Shown here one piece after another: positions 1-6,032 of a DNA stretch of 6,209 nucleotides; within the stretch, counting starts at the first letter, position 1; every line of letters starts with the position of its first letter. The notes below the pieces were generated by a model. It saw only the letters and a program-made list of their open reading frames with translations. It searched no databases and was not told where the DNA came from. The position numbers and the translations under genes were made by a program. This stretch comes from Eubacterium limosum (lineage in GTDB: Bacteria; Bacillota; Clostridia; Eubacteriales; Eubacteriaceae): positions 1-6,209 of the forward strand of contig CAUEUD010000214.1 of the NCBI GenBank assembly GCA_959020865.1, read 5' to 3'.

Positions 1-80
1 TCAGAAATAATCAAGAATCCCCGAAAAATCATTTTGGGAATGAAAAGAGTGTTTTTTTGTTCGACAAACATAAAATTTTG

Positions 81-108
81 CCAATTGAAAAATTAACTTA
101 TCAATTGG
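81..108. promoter_or_regulatory. Perfect inverted repeat, candidate operator of the dha operon
   Basis: CCAATTGA at 81-88 is repeated as its exact reverse complement TCAATTGG at 101-108, with a 12-nt AT-rich spacer. With a bulge the symmetry extends outward (TTTT before the left arm, AAAA after the right). The half-site centres are 20 bp apart, close to two helical turns, so a dimer could contact both on one face of the DNA. The right arm overlaps the proposed -35 element at 98-103, a position typical of repressor sites. The regulator is not in the window, so the operator role is inferred from symmetry and position only. Confidence 0.5.
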
Positions 109-126
109 GTAAAACTGTGATATAGT
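98..126 (+). promoter_or_regulatory. Sigma-A-type promoter for dhaKLM
   Basis: TTATCA at 98-103 (4 of 6 matches to TTGACA) and TATAGT at 121-126 (5 of 6 matches to TATAAT) are separated by 17 nt. Transcription would start near 133, giving a leader of about 30 nt before the dhaK ATG at 166. An excellent ribosome binding site, AGGAGGG at 152-158, lies 7 nt before that ATG. The -35 match is weak, which fits a regulated promoter. Confidence 0.55.
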
Positions 127-165
127 ATAAATTAAATAAGCAAAGTTCATTAGGAGGGAATTCTT

Positions 166-1158
166 ATGAAAAAATTTATCAATGATGTTGAAAACGTTGA
201 AAACGAGATGCTTGAAGGGATTGTCGATGCCCATCCGGATTATGTTAAACGCCTTGAAGGTTTAGACGTACTGGTAAGAGCAGATAAAAAAGAAGGAAAA
301 GTAGCGCTTGTCAGCGGCGGCGGCAGCGGACATGAACCAGCTCACGGCGGTTTTGTCGGCAGAGGGATGCTCGATGCTGCGGTAGCCGGCGCTGTATACA
401 CCTCTCCAACACCAGACCAGGTTTACGAAGCCATCAAAGCAGTTGATGCCGGAAACGGTGTATTATTAGTCATCAAGAATTATACTGGTGATGTCATGAA
501 TTTTGAAATGGCTGCTGAAATGGCAGAAGGCGACGGCATTGAAGTGGCTTCTGTTGTTACCAACGATGACGTTGCAGTACAGGACAGCCTTTATACGACT
601 GGCCGCCGCGGCGTTGCTGGAACCATTTTTGTTCATAAAATTGCCGGAGCCAAGGCAGAAGCAGGCGCTCCTTTAGCAGACGTTAAAGCTGTTGCTGAAA
701 AAGTTATCGCCAATGTACGCACCATGGGCGTTGCAATCAAACCATCAACCGTTCCTGCAGCAGGAAAACCGGGCTTTGAACTGGCAGAAGATGAAATGGA
801 AATCGGTATTGGTATCCACGGCGAACCAGGAACCCACCGCGAAGCTTTAAGACCGGCAAACGAAATCGTAGACCATCTGCTTGAAAAGATTTTAGCAGAT
901 ATTGACTACTCAGGCTCCGAAGTTGCTGTTATGGTTAACGGCGGCGGTGCAACACCTGCGATGGAACTTTACATTCTCAACAAACGCGTTCACGATGTAT
1001 TAACCGAAAAGGGCATTAAGATTGCCAAAACCTTTGTTGGCAACTACATGACCTCCATCGATATGGCTGGGGCTTCCATCAGTCTGTTGAAACTGGACGA
1101 CGAAATGAAGGAACTGCTGAACGCACCGGCAGATACCATTGCATTAACACAATTTTAA
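166..1158 (+). CDS. dhaK: PTS-dependent dihydroxyacetone kinase, substrate-binding subunit DhaK
   Basis: DhaK binds dihydroxyacetone covalently and receives phosphate from DhaL-bound ATP, producing DHAP in the cytoplasm. The 330-aa protein has the full-length DhaK fold. The motif GGGSGHEPAH at residues 51-60 supplies His56, the NYTGD stretch at 105-109 supplies Asp109, and GIGIHGEPG at 214-222 supplies His218. In the characterised E. coli enzyme His218 forms the hemiaminal bond with the substrate, while His56 and Asp109 take part in catalysis; here all three fall at the same residue numbers. The protein is slightly shorter than E. coli DhaK and about the length of Gram-positive homologues. 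The ATG is set by AGGAGGG at 152-158. It is the first gene of dhaK-dhaL-dhaM, so it works with a PTS phosphoryl donor rather than free ATP. A fused ATP-dependent kinase is ruled out because DhaL is a separate downstream gene. Confidence 0.97.
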   Translation: MKKFINDVENVENEMLEGIVDAHPDYVKRLEGLDVLVRADKKEGKVALVSGGGSGHEPAHGGFVGRGMLDAAVAGAVYTSPTPDQVYEAIKAVDAGNGVLLVIKNYTGDVMNFEMAAEMAEGDGIEVASVVTNDDVAVQDSLYTTGRRGVAGTIFVHKIAGAKAEAGAPLADVKAVAEKVIANVRTMGVAIKPSTVPAAGKPGFELAEDEMEIGIGIHGEPGTHREALRPANEIVDHLLEKILADIDYSGSEVAVMVNGGGATPAMELYILNKRVHDVLTEKGIKIAKTFVGNYMTSIDMAGASISLLKLDDEMKELLNAPADTIALTQF

Positions 1159-1187
1159 GTAATTCATTAAATTAGATATGATATCAT

Positions 1188-1216
1188 AATGACAGGCCCA
1201 ACCGGCCTGTCATTTT
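1188..1216 (+). terminator. Short terminator-like hairpin after dhaK
   Basis: AATGACAGGCC at 1188-1198 pairs perfectly with GGCCTGTCATT at 1204-1214 around a 5-nt loop, an 11-bp stem with a GC-rich top. It is followed by only four Ts (1213-1216, partly inside the stem) and then AG, so it is probably a leaky terminator or an mRNA-stabilising 3' end rather than a complete stop. I see no convincing promoter between here and dhaL, so dhaL and dhaM probably depend on readthrough. Partial termination would give more DhaK than DhaL and DhaM. Confidence 0.55.
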
Positions 1217-1224
1217 AGAGCATA

Positions 1225-1306
1225 TTAAAAATAACACAGAGATACGGAGAGGATATGGAGAAAACAGCACGGAACCTCCGGCTCTGTGTCTTTGTGTTTC
1301 TTTTAA
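1225..1306. repeat. 82-bp element with terminal inverted repeats in the dhaK-dhaL gap
   Basis: The left arm 1225-1249 (starts TTAAAAATAACACAGAG, ends GGAG) and the reverse complement of the right arm 1282-1306 (ends CTTTTAA) match at 20 of 25 positions by my alignment. The core theme is CACAGAGAYAC(G/A)GAG. The inner 32 bp contain a further short pairing, CGGAG at 1245-1249 with CTCCG at 1276-1280, so the RNA could fold into a long hairpin. The element lies between the dhaK hairpin and the dhaL ribosome binding site and has no reading frame of note. It looks like a small non-coding dispersed palindromic repeat or a decayed MITE. A dispersed nature cannot be shown from one copy. Confidence 0.5.
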
Positions 1307-1325
1307 TAGTAGAAAGGAATTAATT

Positions 1326-1967
1326 ATGGCAGCAACAAAAGAAAATGTATTAACTTTTATTCACCTGTTTAATGATAAAATGCAGGAACACCGTCAGGCT
1401 TTAACCGATATGGACCAGGCCATCGGTGATGGTGACCACGGTATTAACATGAGCCGCGGCATGAAAGCCGTTGAAGAAAAATTGCCAACATTTGAAGAAA
1501 AGAACATTGATGACATCTTAAAGGGAGTTGGCATGACACTGGTTTCAACTGTTGGCGGTGCCTCCGGGCCATTGTACGGCACTGCGTTCATGAAGGCTGG
1601 AATGACTTCCAAGGGAAAAGATGCACTGACCGCTGAGGATATCAGTGCAGCTCTGGAAGCCGCCATTGAAGGGATCAAACAGCGCGGTAAGTCCACCACA
1701 GGTGAAAAAACCATGCTCGATGCCATTGTACCGGCCAAAGAAGCCTATGACAAAGCTGTTAGTGAAGGAAAAGGAATCGCGGCAGCACTGGCGGACGCTG
1801 AAGCTGCTGCATGGGACGGCGTCGAATACACCAAGACAATCATTGCAACCAAAGGCCGTGCAAGCTATCTGGGCGAACGCAGCATTGGACACCAGGATCC
1901 TGGAGCAACCTCTATTACCTATTTAATTCAGGCAGCGAAAGAAGCTGGAGAACAGGCCGGGGCGTAA
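1326..1967 (+). CDS. dhaL: PTS-dependent dihydroxyacetone kinase, ADP-binding subunit DhaL
   Basis: DhaL holds ADP as a tightly bound cofactor. DhaM phosphorylates the ADP to ATP in place, and DhaL then passes the phosphate to dihydroxyacetone on DhaK. The 213-aa length is normal for the family (E. coli about 210). The magnesium-binding motif DxxxxDxD is present as Asp30, Asp35 and Asp37 in the stretch DQAIGDGDHG, followed by Asn41. The nucleotide-phosphate loop GGASGPLYGT is at 77-86, GEKTMLDA at 126-133, and the C-terminal cofactor-capping region with GRASYLGERSIGHQDPGA at 177-194. AAAGGA at 1313-1318, 7 nt before the ATG, supports the start. It is separated from dhaK by 167 nt containing a hairpin and a repeat, but from dhaM by only 3 nt, so dhaL and dhaM are certainly co-transcribed. 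Confidence 0.97.
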   Translation: MAATKENVLTFIHLFNDKMQEHRQALTDMDQAIGDGDHGINMSRGMKAVEEKLPTFEEKNIDDILKGVGMTLVSTVGGASGPLYGTAFMKAGMTSKGKDALTAEDISAALEAAIEGIKQRGKSTTGEKTMLDAIVPAKEAYDKAVSEGKGIAAALADAEAAAWDGVEYTKTIIATKGRASYLGERSIGHQDPGATSITYLIQAAKEAGEQAGA

Positions 1968-1970
1968 ACC

Positions 1971-2354
1971 ATGGTAGGAATCGTTGTTGTATCACACTCG
2001 CAGAAAGTAGCGGAAGGCGCTAAGGAACTGGCCCTGCAGATGGCGGCTGATGCAAAGATTGCAGCGGCAGGCGGTCTTCAGGATGGCAGTATCGGCACTG
2101 ATATGGAAAAGATCACCAATGCCATCAATGAGGTTATGTCCGATGACGGTGTTATCATGCTGGTTGATATGGGTTCAGCCATCATGACTTCTGAAATGGC
2201 CATCGAGATGTCTGACAACCCTGAAAAGATTAAAATTGTCGATACTCCTGTTGTTGAGGGAACGATTTTTGGAGCCGTTGAAGCTTCAATCGGCTCTTCG
2301 ATGGAACAGATTATGGACGTTTTAGCGCAGGCAAAGACCCAGCCAAAATTCTAA
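1971..2354 (+). CDS. dhaM: Dihydroxyacetone kinase phosphotransfer subunit DhaM (EIIA-Man-like)
   Basis: DhaM takes phosphate from phospho-HPr of the PEP:sugar phosphotransferase system and hands it to ADP bound in DhaL. The 127-aa protein is a single EIIA-mannose-type domain. VVVSHSQ at residues 5-11 places the phosphorylated histidine at His9, the same number as in E. coli DhaM. The MLVDMGSA segment at 63-70 is a conserved family feature. Unlike E. coli DhaM it lacks fused HPr and EI domains, which is the usual Gram-positive arrangement, so general EI and HPr must be encoded elsewhere. The ATG follows the dhaL stop by 3 nt. The upstream sequence has only a weak Shine-Dalgarno (GG-rich, inside the dhaL end), so translation is probably coupled to dhaL. 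It is the last gene before the operon terminator. Confidence 0.95.
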   Translation: MVGIVVVSHSQKVAEGAKELALQMAADAKIAAAGGLQDGSIGTDMEKITNAINEVMSDDGVIMLVDMGSAIMTSEMAIEMSDNPEKIKIVDTPVVEGTIFGAVEASIGSSMEQIMDVLAQAKTQPKF

Positions 2355-2382
2355 TTTTTTCATTAATAATGTAAGAAAGTTC

Positions 2383-2420
2383 AGGACCGTATGTTTAAAG
2401 CACGGTCCTTTTTCTTTTTT
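2383..2420 (+). terminator. Intrinsic terminator of the dha operon
   Basis: AGGACCGT at 2383-2390 pairs with ACGGTCCT at 2402-2409 around an 11-nt loop and is followed by a T-rich tail (TTTTCTTTTTT, to 2420). It lies 28 nt after the dhaM stop. The 8-bp stem is GC-rich and the tail is strong, so this is a convincing rho-independent terminator. Confidence 0.88.
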
Positions 2421-2449
2421 GATGAATTGTTATCGAGAGGTCATTATTC

Positions 2450-2478
2450 TTGAAACGCTATTAAAAGTATGATATTAT
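2450..2478 (+). promoter_or_regulatory. Extended -10 promoter for the VanZ-phosphoesterase gene
   Basis: TTGAAA at 2450-2455 and TATTAT at 2473-2478 are 17 nt apart. A TG at 2470-2471 makes an extended -10 (TGATATTAT). Transcription would start near 2485, giving a leader of about 48 nt. With the preceding terminator, this makes the downstream gene an independent unit. Confidence 0.7.
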
Positions 2479-2532
2479 TGTAAAAATATGAGGAAAAAAT
2501 ATATTGTGTAAAAGGATAAGGATGAGTGTGGT

Positions 2533-3924
2533 ATGAATGAAAAGCGAAAAAAAGTAGTTCTCTGGATAAGCGTGGTTGTTTGGATGGGCGTTATCTTTAT
2601 GTTTTCGGCGCAGAATGCCACAGAATCATCCTCCTTAAGCGGAAGCGTTGTCGGTGCGATTCTCCATGCCATCAAGACTGTTTTTCCAGATATACGGCAG
2701 GTAGAGCTGAATCATCTGCAATTGTGGATCAGTTTTTTTATCAGGAAGGCAGCGCACGCCTCCATTTACTTTGTTTTGGGCATATTAGTATACACAGCAA
2801 TCGGAAAAAAGGTCAGCCGGAAAAAGCGTTTTTTGGCGGCTGTTGCGGTTTGTTTCCTTTATGCGTGCACCGATGAGTTTCACCAGCGTTTTGTACCAGG
2901 CAGAAGCTGCGAATTCAGAGACGTATGTATTGATACTGGCGGAGCGCTTTTGGGAATCGGTTTTGTCATTTTTATCAACTGGGTAAGGCGTATTAAGAAT
3001 GGCAGACCGTGGAAGGAAGCCATCCATGACATCCGTATTCACGGAATTCTCTGGGGGATTGCCGGCGTTATCTTTGTGATGGTTTTATGCTGCCTTTACC
3101 TGTATCTTGGTAAGAATATCCTGGTGACTACAAAATATACCATGAAATCAGCAGATATACCGGAAGCCTTTGATGGCTATAAAATACTGCAGATATCGGA
3201 TTTTCACTCAAAAAAATTTCCGGATAACAATGAGGGACTGGCAAAAACGATTAATGAATTGGCGCCCGACATTATTGTGGCAACCGGCGATATGCTGAAT
3301 GCTGCCCAGGATGATGACGGAGAGGTATTTCTGGAGCTGATCCCAAAGATAGACCCGGATATTCCGATTTACTATGCGGCAGGCAACCATGAGACTGTTG
3401 ATGAAGTAACAGATCCCAAAAGTGCAGGTGTGTATTTTGAGCAGATTGCAGCGCTGGGCGTTGTTCGTCTGGACAATGAGAAGACCGTTTTGTATAAAGA
3501 CGGTGAGAGCATAGATCTGTATGGCTTGGAAATAGAGATGACCTATTACAGAGATCGAAGAAATCCAGACTTTGATAAACTTAAGCTGAAATCAGAGCAT
3601 ATTGGGGAGTTGATTGGTTCGGCAGAGGATTCACGGTTTGTGGCACTGATGGCCCACAACCCACTTTATTTTGAAGCTTATGCCGACTGGGGGGCAGACC
3701 TGACATTATCGGGCCATGTCCACGGCGGAATGATCTATGTGCCATTTAAGGGCGGAATGTTTTCTCCGGAGTATAGTCTCTGGCCGCAGTATTATGCAGG
3801 GGACTATCACATAAACGACAAGGTTATGTTTGTAAACAGAGGGATTGGCAGCAGCGGAAGCATACCGGTACGAATCCTGGACAACCCGGAAGTATGCCTG
3901 ATTACCCTGGAAAAGCTCCAATAA
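2533..3924 (+). CDS. VanZ-family membrane domain fused to a calcineurin-like metallophosphoesterase
   Basis: This 463-aa protein has two domains. Residues 1-155 are VanZ-like: a first membrane segment at about 8-24, FSAQ at 24-27, RKAAH at 71-75, then DEFHQRFVPGR at 114-124 followed by Asp130 and Asp134, the family signature. A fifth membrane helix at about 171-192 leads into a metallophosphoesterase domain (about 215-460) with every metal-ligand motif: Asp223-x-His225, Gly252-Asp253, Gly284-Asn-His-Glu287, His375 in AHNP, and GHVHGG at 394-399. The domain resembles the YkuE/YaeI group. Lysine- and arginine-rich segments at the N-terminus, 92-99 and 152-161 would lie inside, putting the phosphoesterase outside the cell. 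The ATG is supported by AAGGATGAG at 2518-2526. VanZ proteins are linked to low-level teicoplanin resistance by an unknown mechanism, and YkuE-like enzymes are membrane-associated. A cell-wall or lipid phosphate substrate is only inferred. Confidence 0.9.
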   Translation: MNEKRKKVVLWISVVVWMGVIFMFSAQNATESSSLSGSVVGAILHAIKTVFPDIRQVELNHLQLWISFFIRKAAHASIYFVLGILVYTAIGKKVSRKKRFLAAVAVCFLYACTDEFHQRFVPGRSCEFRDVCIDTGGALLGIGFVIFINWVRRIKNGRPWKEAIHDIRIHGILWGIAGVIFVMVLCCLYLYLGKNILVTTKYTMKSADIPEAFDGYKILQISDFHSKKFPDNNEGLAKTINELAPDIIVATGDMLNAAQDDDGEVFLELIPKIDPDIPIYYAAGNHETVDEVTDPKSAGVYFEQIAALGVVRLDNEKTVLYKDGESIDLYGLEIEMTYYRDRRNPDFDKLKLKSEHIGELIGSAEDSRFVALMAHNPLYFEAYADWGADLTLSGHVHGGMIYVPFKGGMFSPEYSLWPQYYAGDYHINDKVMFVNRGIGSSGSIPVRILDNPEVCLITLEKLQ

Positions 3925-3946
3925 AATATGTACACAATACTGGACA

Positions 3947-3968
3947 GTGCTGTTAAATTTAACAGCAC
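3947..3968. repeat. Perfect 22-bp palindrome
   Basis: The half GTGCTGTTAAA (3947-3957) is followed without a gap by its exact reverse complement (3958-3968). As RNA it would form a 9-bp stem with an AATT loop. It lies 22 nt after the phosphoesterase stop, where a terminator is expected, but the tract after it is A-rich (A6 at 3969-3974) rather than T-rich. It may be a weak transcript end, an mRNA-stabilising hairpin, or a protein-binding site about 30 bp upstream of the next -35 element. Confidence 0.6.
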
Positions 3969-3997
3969 AAAAAATAGATGATTTATAAAATAAAAAA

Positions 3998-4026
3998 TTG
4001 ATTTATTGGTTGTTTAATAGTATAAT
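3998..4026 (+). promoter_or_regulatory. Near-consensus promoter for the dehydratase gene
   Basis: TTGATT at 3998-4003 and a perfect TATAAT at 4021-4026 are 17 nt apart. The upstream DNA carries A-tracts (A6 at 3969-3974, A4 at 3987-3990, A6 at 3992-3997), like an UP element. Transcription would start near 4033, leaving a leader of about 75 nt that contains the hairpin at 4044-4083. Confidence 0.72.
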
Positions 4027-4043
4027 CACTTATAAATAAATTA

Positions 4044-4083
4044 ATTAAAAGGCATTATTGATTAAAACAATAATGCTTTTAAT
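4044..4083 (+). promoter_or_regulatory. Leader hairpin before the dehydratase gene, possible attenuator
   Basis: The left arm 4044-4060 and the right arm 4068-4083 pair along 16 bp with one bulged G, around the 7-nt loop ATTAAAA. The core is GCATTATTG with CAATAATGC. The right arm runs into TTTTAATAT. It lies downstream of the predicted promoter and 25 nt before the ATG at 4109, so it sits inside the transcript leader. It could terminate some transcripts early or serve as a landing site for an antitermination factor. It could also simply be the terminator of the upstream gene if the promoter call is wrong. Confidence 0.55.
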
Positions 4084-4097
4084 ATGTCTGAGAACAT

Positions 4098-4102
4098 GGG
4101 AG
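4098..4102 (+). promoter_or_regulatory. Ribosome binding site that decides the dehydratase start
   Basis: GGGAG lies 6 nt before the ATG at 4109. An in-frame TTG at 4058 would add 17 residues, but it sits inside the leader hairpin with no Shine-Dalgarno, and the added residues look unlike a family N-terminus. The ATG start is therefore preferred. Confidence 0.8.
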
Positions 4103-4108
4103 AAATTA

Positions 4109-5983
4109 ATGAAAAAAGATTCCAAGGATATGGCAGTACGCGTCGCATTCCTGATTTTCTTGGATGTTGTGGTACTCTTTTTATCCTATTTATTCGCATT
4201 TTTGCTGACCTACAATTTTAAAATTCCCTTTAATTCTGTCAGTGGCGCGCGTTGGTTTTTAGCCATGGGGATCGGCATCAAGGTGGTTGTTTTTTTCATC
4301 ACTGGTATGTACAATACCCTCTGGCGCTATGCAAGTATTGAGGAGCTCTGGCAGATCACCTTTTCTGTCATTCTTGCGAACATTCTGACCTTTGTGCTGT
4401 ATTTTGCCATCGGCGCAGGGATTCCGACAACTGTTCAGATTCTGTCATTTGTATTTGATCTGATTATGGTAGGTGCGATTCGCATTTTCTATCGGACAGG
4501 CAGGCGCATAAAACAGGGCGTCGGAGGTAAGGGCAACTGCAGGAATGTTCTGATTGTCGGCGCAGGCGAAGCGGGTATTAAGATTCTAAGGGAGCTGGCG
4601 GCAGGCGAGATGAAAAGCTATGTCGTTGGATTTGTGGATGATAATGTCTATAAACAGAAAAAGAAAATCAATGGGTTGACCGTCTTGGGCGGTCGAGAAG
4701 ATATTCCCGAAATTGTCGAGGATGAACAGGTCAATGAAATCATCATTGCGCTGCCGTCTGTCCCTAAAAAGGAAATGAATGAAATCGCGGAGATCTGCCA
4801 TAAGACAGGACGTCCAGTCCGGGTTTTACCCAGCTTTGATGACATCCTGAATTATGACGTTAGTCTCAGCAAGTTAAGAGACTTGCAGATCGAGGATTTG
4901 CTGGATCGGGATGAAATTCATCTGGATAAAAGTGTCATTTCTGAGTTTATCAGAGGCAAGGTGGTGCTGGTGACGGGTGGAGCAGGCTCTATCGGTTCTG
5001 AGCTCTGCCGGCAGATCATCAAATATCAGCCGAAGCAGCTTGTTATACTGGATATTTATGAGAATACGCTGTATTATTTGGAGCTGGAGTTGCGGCGCTA
5101 TATCCATGAACTGGAAATCGAAAGTGGCTATGGCATACGTCTGGATCTGGAGATTACCAGTATTCGCGATAAAGCCAGTGTCAACAGCCTGTTTGAACGT
5201 TATCGCCCGCAGGTGGTCTTCCATGCGGCGGCGCATAAGCATGTCCCGCTGATGGAGAAGACGCCAAAGGAAGCAGTGAAAAACAACATTTTTGGGACAA
5301 GAAACGTGCTGGACGCCTGTGTTGAATATCAGATTGAAAAATTTGTGCAGATATCCACAGACAAGGCTGTTAAGCCGACCAATGTGATGGGAACAACCAA
5401 GCGCGTCTGTGAAATGCTGATCCAGCTTTACGATCAGCACAATCAAACGGAGTTTGTCGCTGTTCGTTTTGGAAATGTTCTCGGAAGCAATGGCAGCGTT
5501 ATTCCCATATTTAAAGAACAGATTGCAAACGGAGGGCCGCTGACAGTCACCCATCCCGATATAGAGCGGTTTTTCATGACCATTCCTGAGGCAACACAGC
5601 TGGTTCTTCAGGCCGGCAGTATCGCCCACGGTGGAGAGATCTTTGTGCTGGATATGGGGGAACCGGTTAAAATTAAAGATTTGGCTGAACGTATGGTCCG
5701 TCTCTCGGGTTATGAGCCTTACACAGAGATGCCGATTGTCTTTTCAGGCTTGAGACCAGGGGAAAAATTATACGAAGAGCTTTCCTACGATATGGCTGAA
5801 TTTGATAAAACACGGTATAAAGATATTTTTGTTGAAAAGCCAGAGGTTTTTGATGAAATAGTAATACGTGATGAGCTTGAAAAATTGAAACAAATTGTCG
5901 ATAGCGGGACGATGGCAGAAGTGATTGACCAGTTGAAAATAATCGTTCCAGACTATCACCCTAACCGTGAAACTAATATTTAA
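4109..5983 (+). CDS. Membrane-anchored UDP-sugar 4,6-dehydratase, CapD/PglF/WbpM type
   Basis: The 624-aa protein has the full-length architecture of this family. Four membrane helices lie at about 12-35, 49-67, 84-101 and 108-126. They are followed by a first Rossmann domain with GAGEAG at 151-156 and then the catalytic extended-SDR domain, with the NAD(P)-binding TGGAGSIGSE at 289-298. The catalytic region reads STDKA at 416-420 and NVMGTTK at 425-431, so Met427 replaces the usual SDR tyrosine before Lys431, as in PglF and WbpM. RFGNVLGSNGS at 453-463 and LRPGEKLYEEL at 548-558 complete the signature. The likely reaction is NAD-dependent 4,6-dehydration of UDP-GlcNAc to the 4-keto-6-deoxy sugar, a precursor of bacillosamine, QuiNAc or FucNAc for surface glycans. 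The final sugar cannot be told because aminotransferase or reductase genes are not visible. The chain-length gene downstream supports a polysaccharide role. Its own promoter and terminator suggest a separately regulated transcript. Confidence 0.93.
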   Translation: MKKDSKDMAVRVAFLIFLDVVVLFLSYLFAFLLTYNFKIPFNSVSGARWFLAMGIGIKVVVFFITGMYNTLWRYASIEELWQITFSVILANILTFVLYFAIGAGIPTTVQILSFVFDLIMVGAIRIFYRTGRRIKQGVGGKGNCRNVLIVGAGEAGIKILRELAAGEMKSYVVGFVDDNVYKQKKKINGLTVLGGREDIPEIVEDEQVNEIIIALPSVPKKEMNEIAEICHKTGRPVRVLPSFDDILNYDVSLSKLRDLQIEDLLDRDEIHLDKSVISEFIRGKVVLVTGGAGSIGSELCRQIIKYQPKQLVILDIYENTLYYLELELRRYIHELEIESGYGIRLDLEITSIRDKASVNSLFERYRPQVVFHAAAHKHVPLMEKTPKEAVKNNIFGTRNVLDACVEYQIEKFVQISTDKAVKPTNVMGTTKRVCEMLIQLYDQHNQTEFVAVRFGNVLGSNGSVIPIFKEQIANGGPLTVTHPDIERFFMTIPEATQLVLQAGSIAHGGEIFVLDMGEPVKIKDLAERMVRLSGYEPYTEMPIVFSGLRPGEKLYEELSYDMAEFDKTRYKDIFVEKPEVFDEIVIRDELEKLKQIVDSGTMAEVIDQLKIIVPDYHPNRETNI

Positions 5984-6030
5984 AAAGAGATACAAGGAAT
6001 ATAAAAATTCCTTGTATCTCTTTCTCTTTT
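5984..6030 (+). terminator. Strong terminator after the dehydratase gene
   Basis: 5984-6000 pairs perfectly over 17 bp with 6007-6023 around the 6-nt loop ATAAAA. The right arm ends in TTT and is followed by CTCTTTT, a T-rich tail. The stem starts on the base after the stop codon. The arm sequence AAAGAGATACAAGGAAT is AT-rich, but its length makes it a convincing intrinsic terminator. Confidence 0.87.
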
Positions 6031-6032
6031 AA

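Noticed and set aside
18..58. Possible terminator of an upstream gene (TCCC...GGGA hairpin, then a T-run at 52-58)
   Set aside because: The stem has a 2-nt bulge and is AT-rich below, and the T-run starts more than 10 nt after it, so it does not fit an intrinsic terminator.
187..204. Tandem copy of the 9-mer GTTGAAAAC near the dhaK start
   Set aside because: It encodes the VENVEN stretch in a normally conserved part of DhaK, so it follows from protein sequence and is not a regulatory repeat.
1..234. Minus-strand reading frame of 77 codons over the dhaK promoter and start
   Set aside because: It overlaps dhaK and its promoter, has the low-complexity composition of AT-rich DNA, no ribosome binding site that I can see, and no recognisable family.
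1394..1892. Two minus-strand frames of about 115 codons across dhaL
   Set aside because: Both are antisense to dhaL, which has complete family motifs, and they lack ribosome binding sites.
2355..2449. Possible small gene between dhaM and the VanZ-phosphoesterase gene
   Set aside because: The stretch holds only the terminator and AT-rich spacer; there is no start codon with a ribosome binding site and open frame.
4058..4108. TTG start giving a 641-aa dehydratase
   Set aside because: It lies in the loop-proximal part of a hairpin without a Shine-Dalgarno, while ATG 4109 has GGGAG at a proper distance.
4874..5629. Minus-strand frame of 251 codons inside the dehydratase gene
   Set aside because: It is antisense to a strongly conserved coding region, has no recognisable motif or start signal, and its length is a by-product of codon use on the + strand.
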